Below are positions 63,994-64,000 of a stretch of 64,000 nucleotides of DNA, piece by piece. The position numbers were made by a program, and so were the translations under genes. The stretch is from Lentibacillus jeotgali (GTDB taxonomy: Bacteria; Bacillota; Bacilli; Bacillales; Amphibacillaceae): positions 609,305-673,304 of the forward strand of contig NZ_AGAV01000005.1 of NCBI RefSeq assembly GCF_000224785.1, written 5' to 3'. The notes beneath the pieces are model-generated. The model did not search any database and was not told where the DNA came from. It worked only from the letters and a program-made list of their open reading frames with translations. Position 1 is the first letter of the stretch, and each line of letters begins with the position of its first letter.

Positions 63994-64000
63994 CAGCTTT

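Noticed and set aside
1..64000. CRISPR array or phage genome
   Set aside because: No regularly spaced direct repeats with unique spacers, and no capsid, portal, terminase or tail genes. The recombinases belong to RIT elements, not to a prophage.

Overview
The window looks like chromosome from a low-GC Gram-positive bacterium, most likely a Bacillaceae of the Oceanobacillus/Virgibacillus/Lentibacillus type. The reasons are strong GGAGG ribosome sites, Firmicute-type lipoprotein signals, an etfBA plus FadF-like Fe-S reductase set, and IS and group II intron families common in that group. No 16S gene or other taxonomic anchor is present, so this is inference. Almost all of the window is accessory: catabolic gene clusters separated by insertion sequences, recombinase elements and decaying genes.

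Layout. 1-5.6 kb: the end of an M20 carbamoylase-type hydrolase, a ~130-bp MITE-like repeat split by an IS3-family element, an O-acetylhomoserine sulfhydrylase remnant, an orphan sulfoacetaldehyde acetyltransferase (xsc), then ~1.2 kb without genes. 5.6-10.4 kb: a McrBC restriction system (EVE-type McrB; McrC frameshifted) and a frameshifted IS1182-like element. 11.3-20.2 kb, cluster 1: IclR regulator, TRAP transporter, cyclic amidohydrolase, MmgE/PrpD protein, M20 hydrolase, and a decayed second M20 gene. 20.2-26.4 kb: a nested insertion, in which an IS4-family transposase remnant is split by a group II intron whose reverse transcriptase is split by a Recombinase-in-Trio (RIT) element. 26.6-40.4 kb, cluster 2: CitE-like lyase, divergent PrpR-like sigma-54 activator, and two operons each preceded by a -24/-12 promoter. 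These encode an MFS carrier, a TRAP transporter, two amidases, and then MmgE/PrpD, acyl-CoA dehydrogenase, MaoC hydratase and a class III CoA-transferase. 40.4-44.8 kb: etfB, etfA and a frameshifted FadF-like reductase. 46-49.2 kb: an intact IS21-family element with 6-bp target duplications, next to a second MITE copy. 49.2-59 kb, cluster 3: LysR regulator, CoA-transferase, HMG-CoA-lyase-like enzyme, acyl-CoA dehydrogenase, enoyl-CoA hydratase, MmgE/PrpD and TRAP transporter. 59.3-64 kb: half of an IS66-type element, a second RIT element, and an inverted copy of the same IS66 half running off the window.

How the genes may work together. All three catabolic clusters pair one complete tripartite TRAP transporter with one MmgE/PrpD protein. 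Clusters 2 and 3 also share one chemical plan: CoA transfer, alpha,beta-dehydrogenation, hydration, and C-C cleavage. They use different protein families for the last two steps (MaoC plus CitE in one, crotonase plus HMG-CoA lyase in the other). That fits parallel routes for two branched dicarboxylates, with electrons leaving through EtfBA and the FadF-like reductase. Substrates cannot be read from sequence and remain inference.

The most unusual structural signal is at the ends of the two RIT elements. Their repeat sequences are unrelated, but the geometry is the same: a 5-bp target-derived segment, a 22-bp palindrome, the reverse complement of that 5-bp segment, two direct repeats 17 bp apart, and an inward inverted copy ~81-83 bp from the end.
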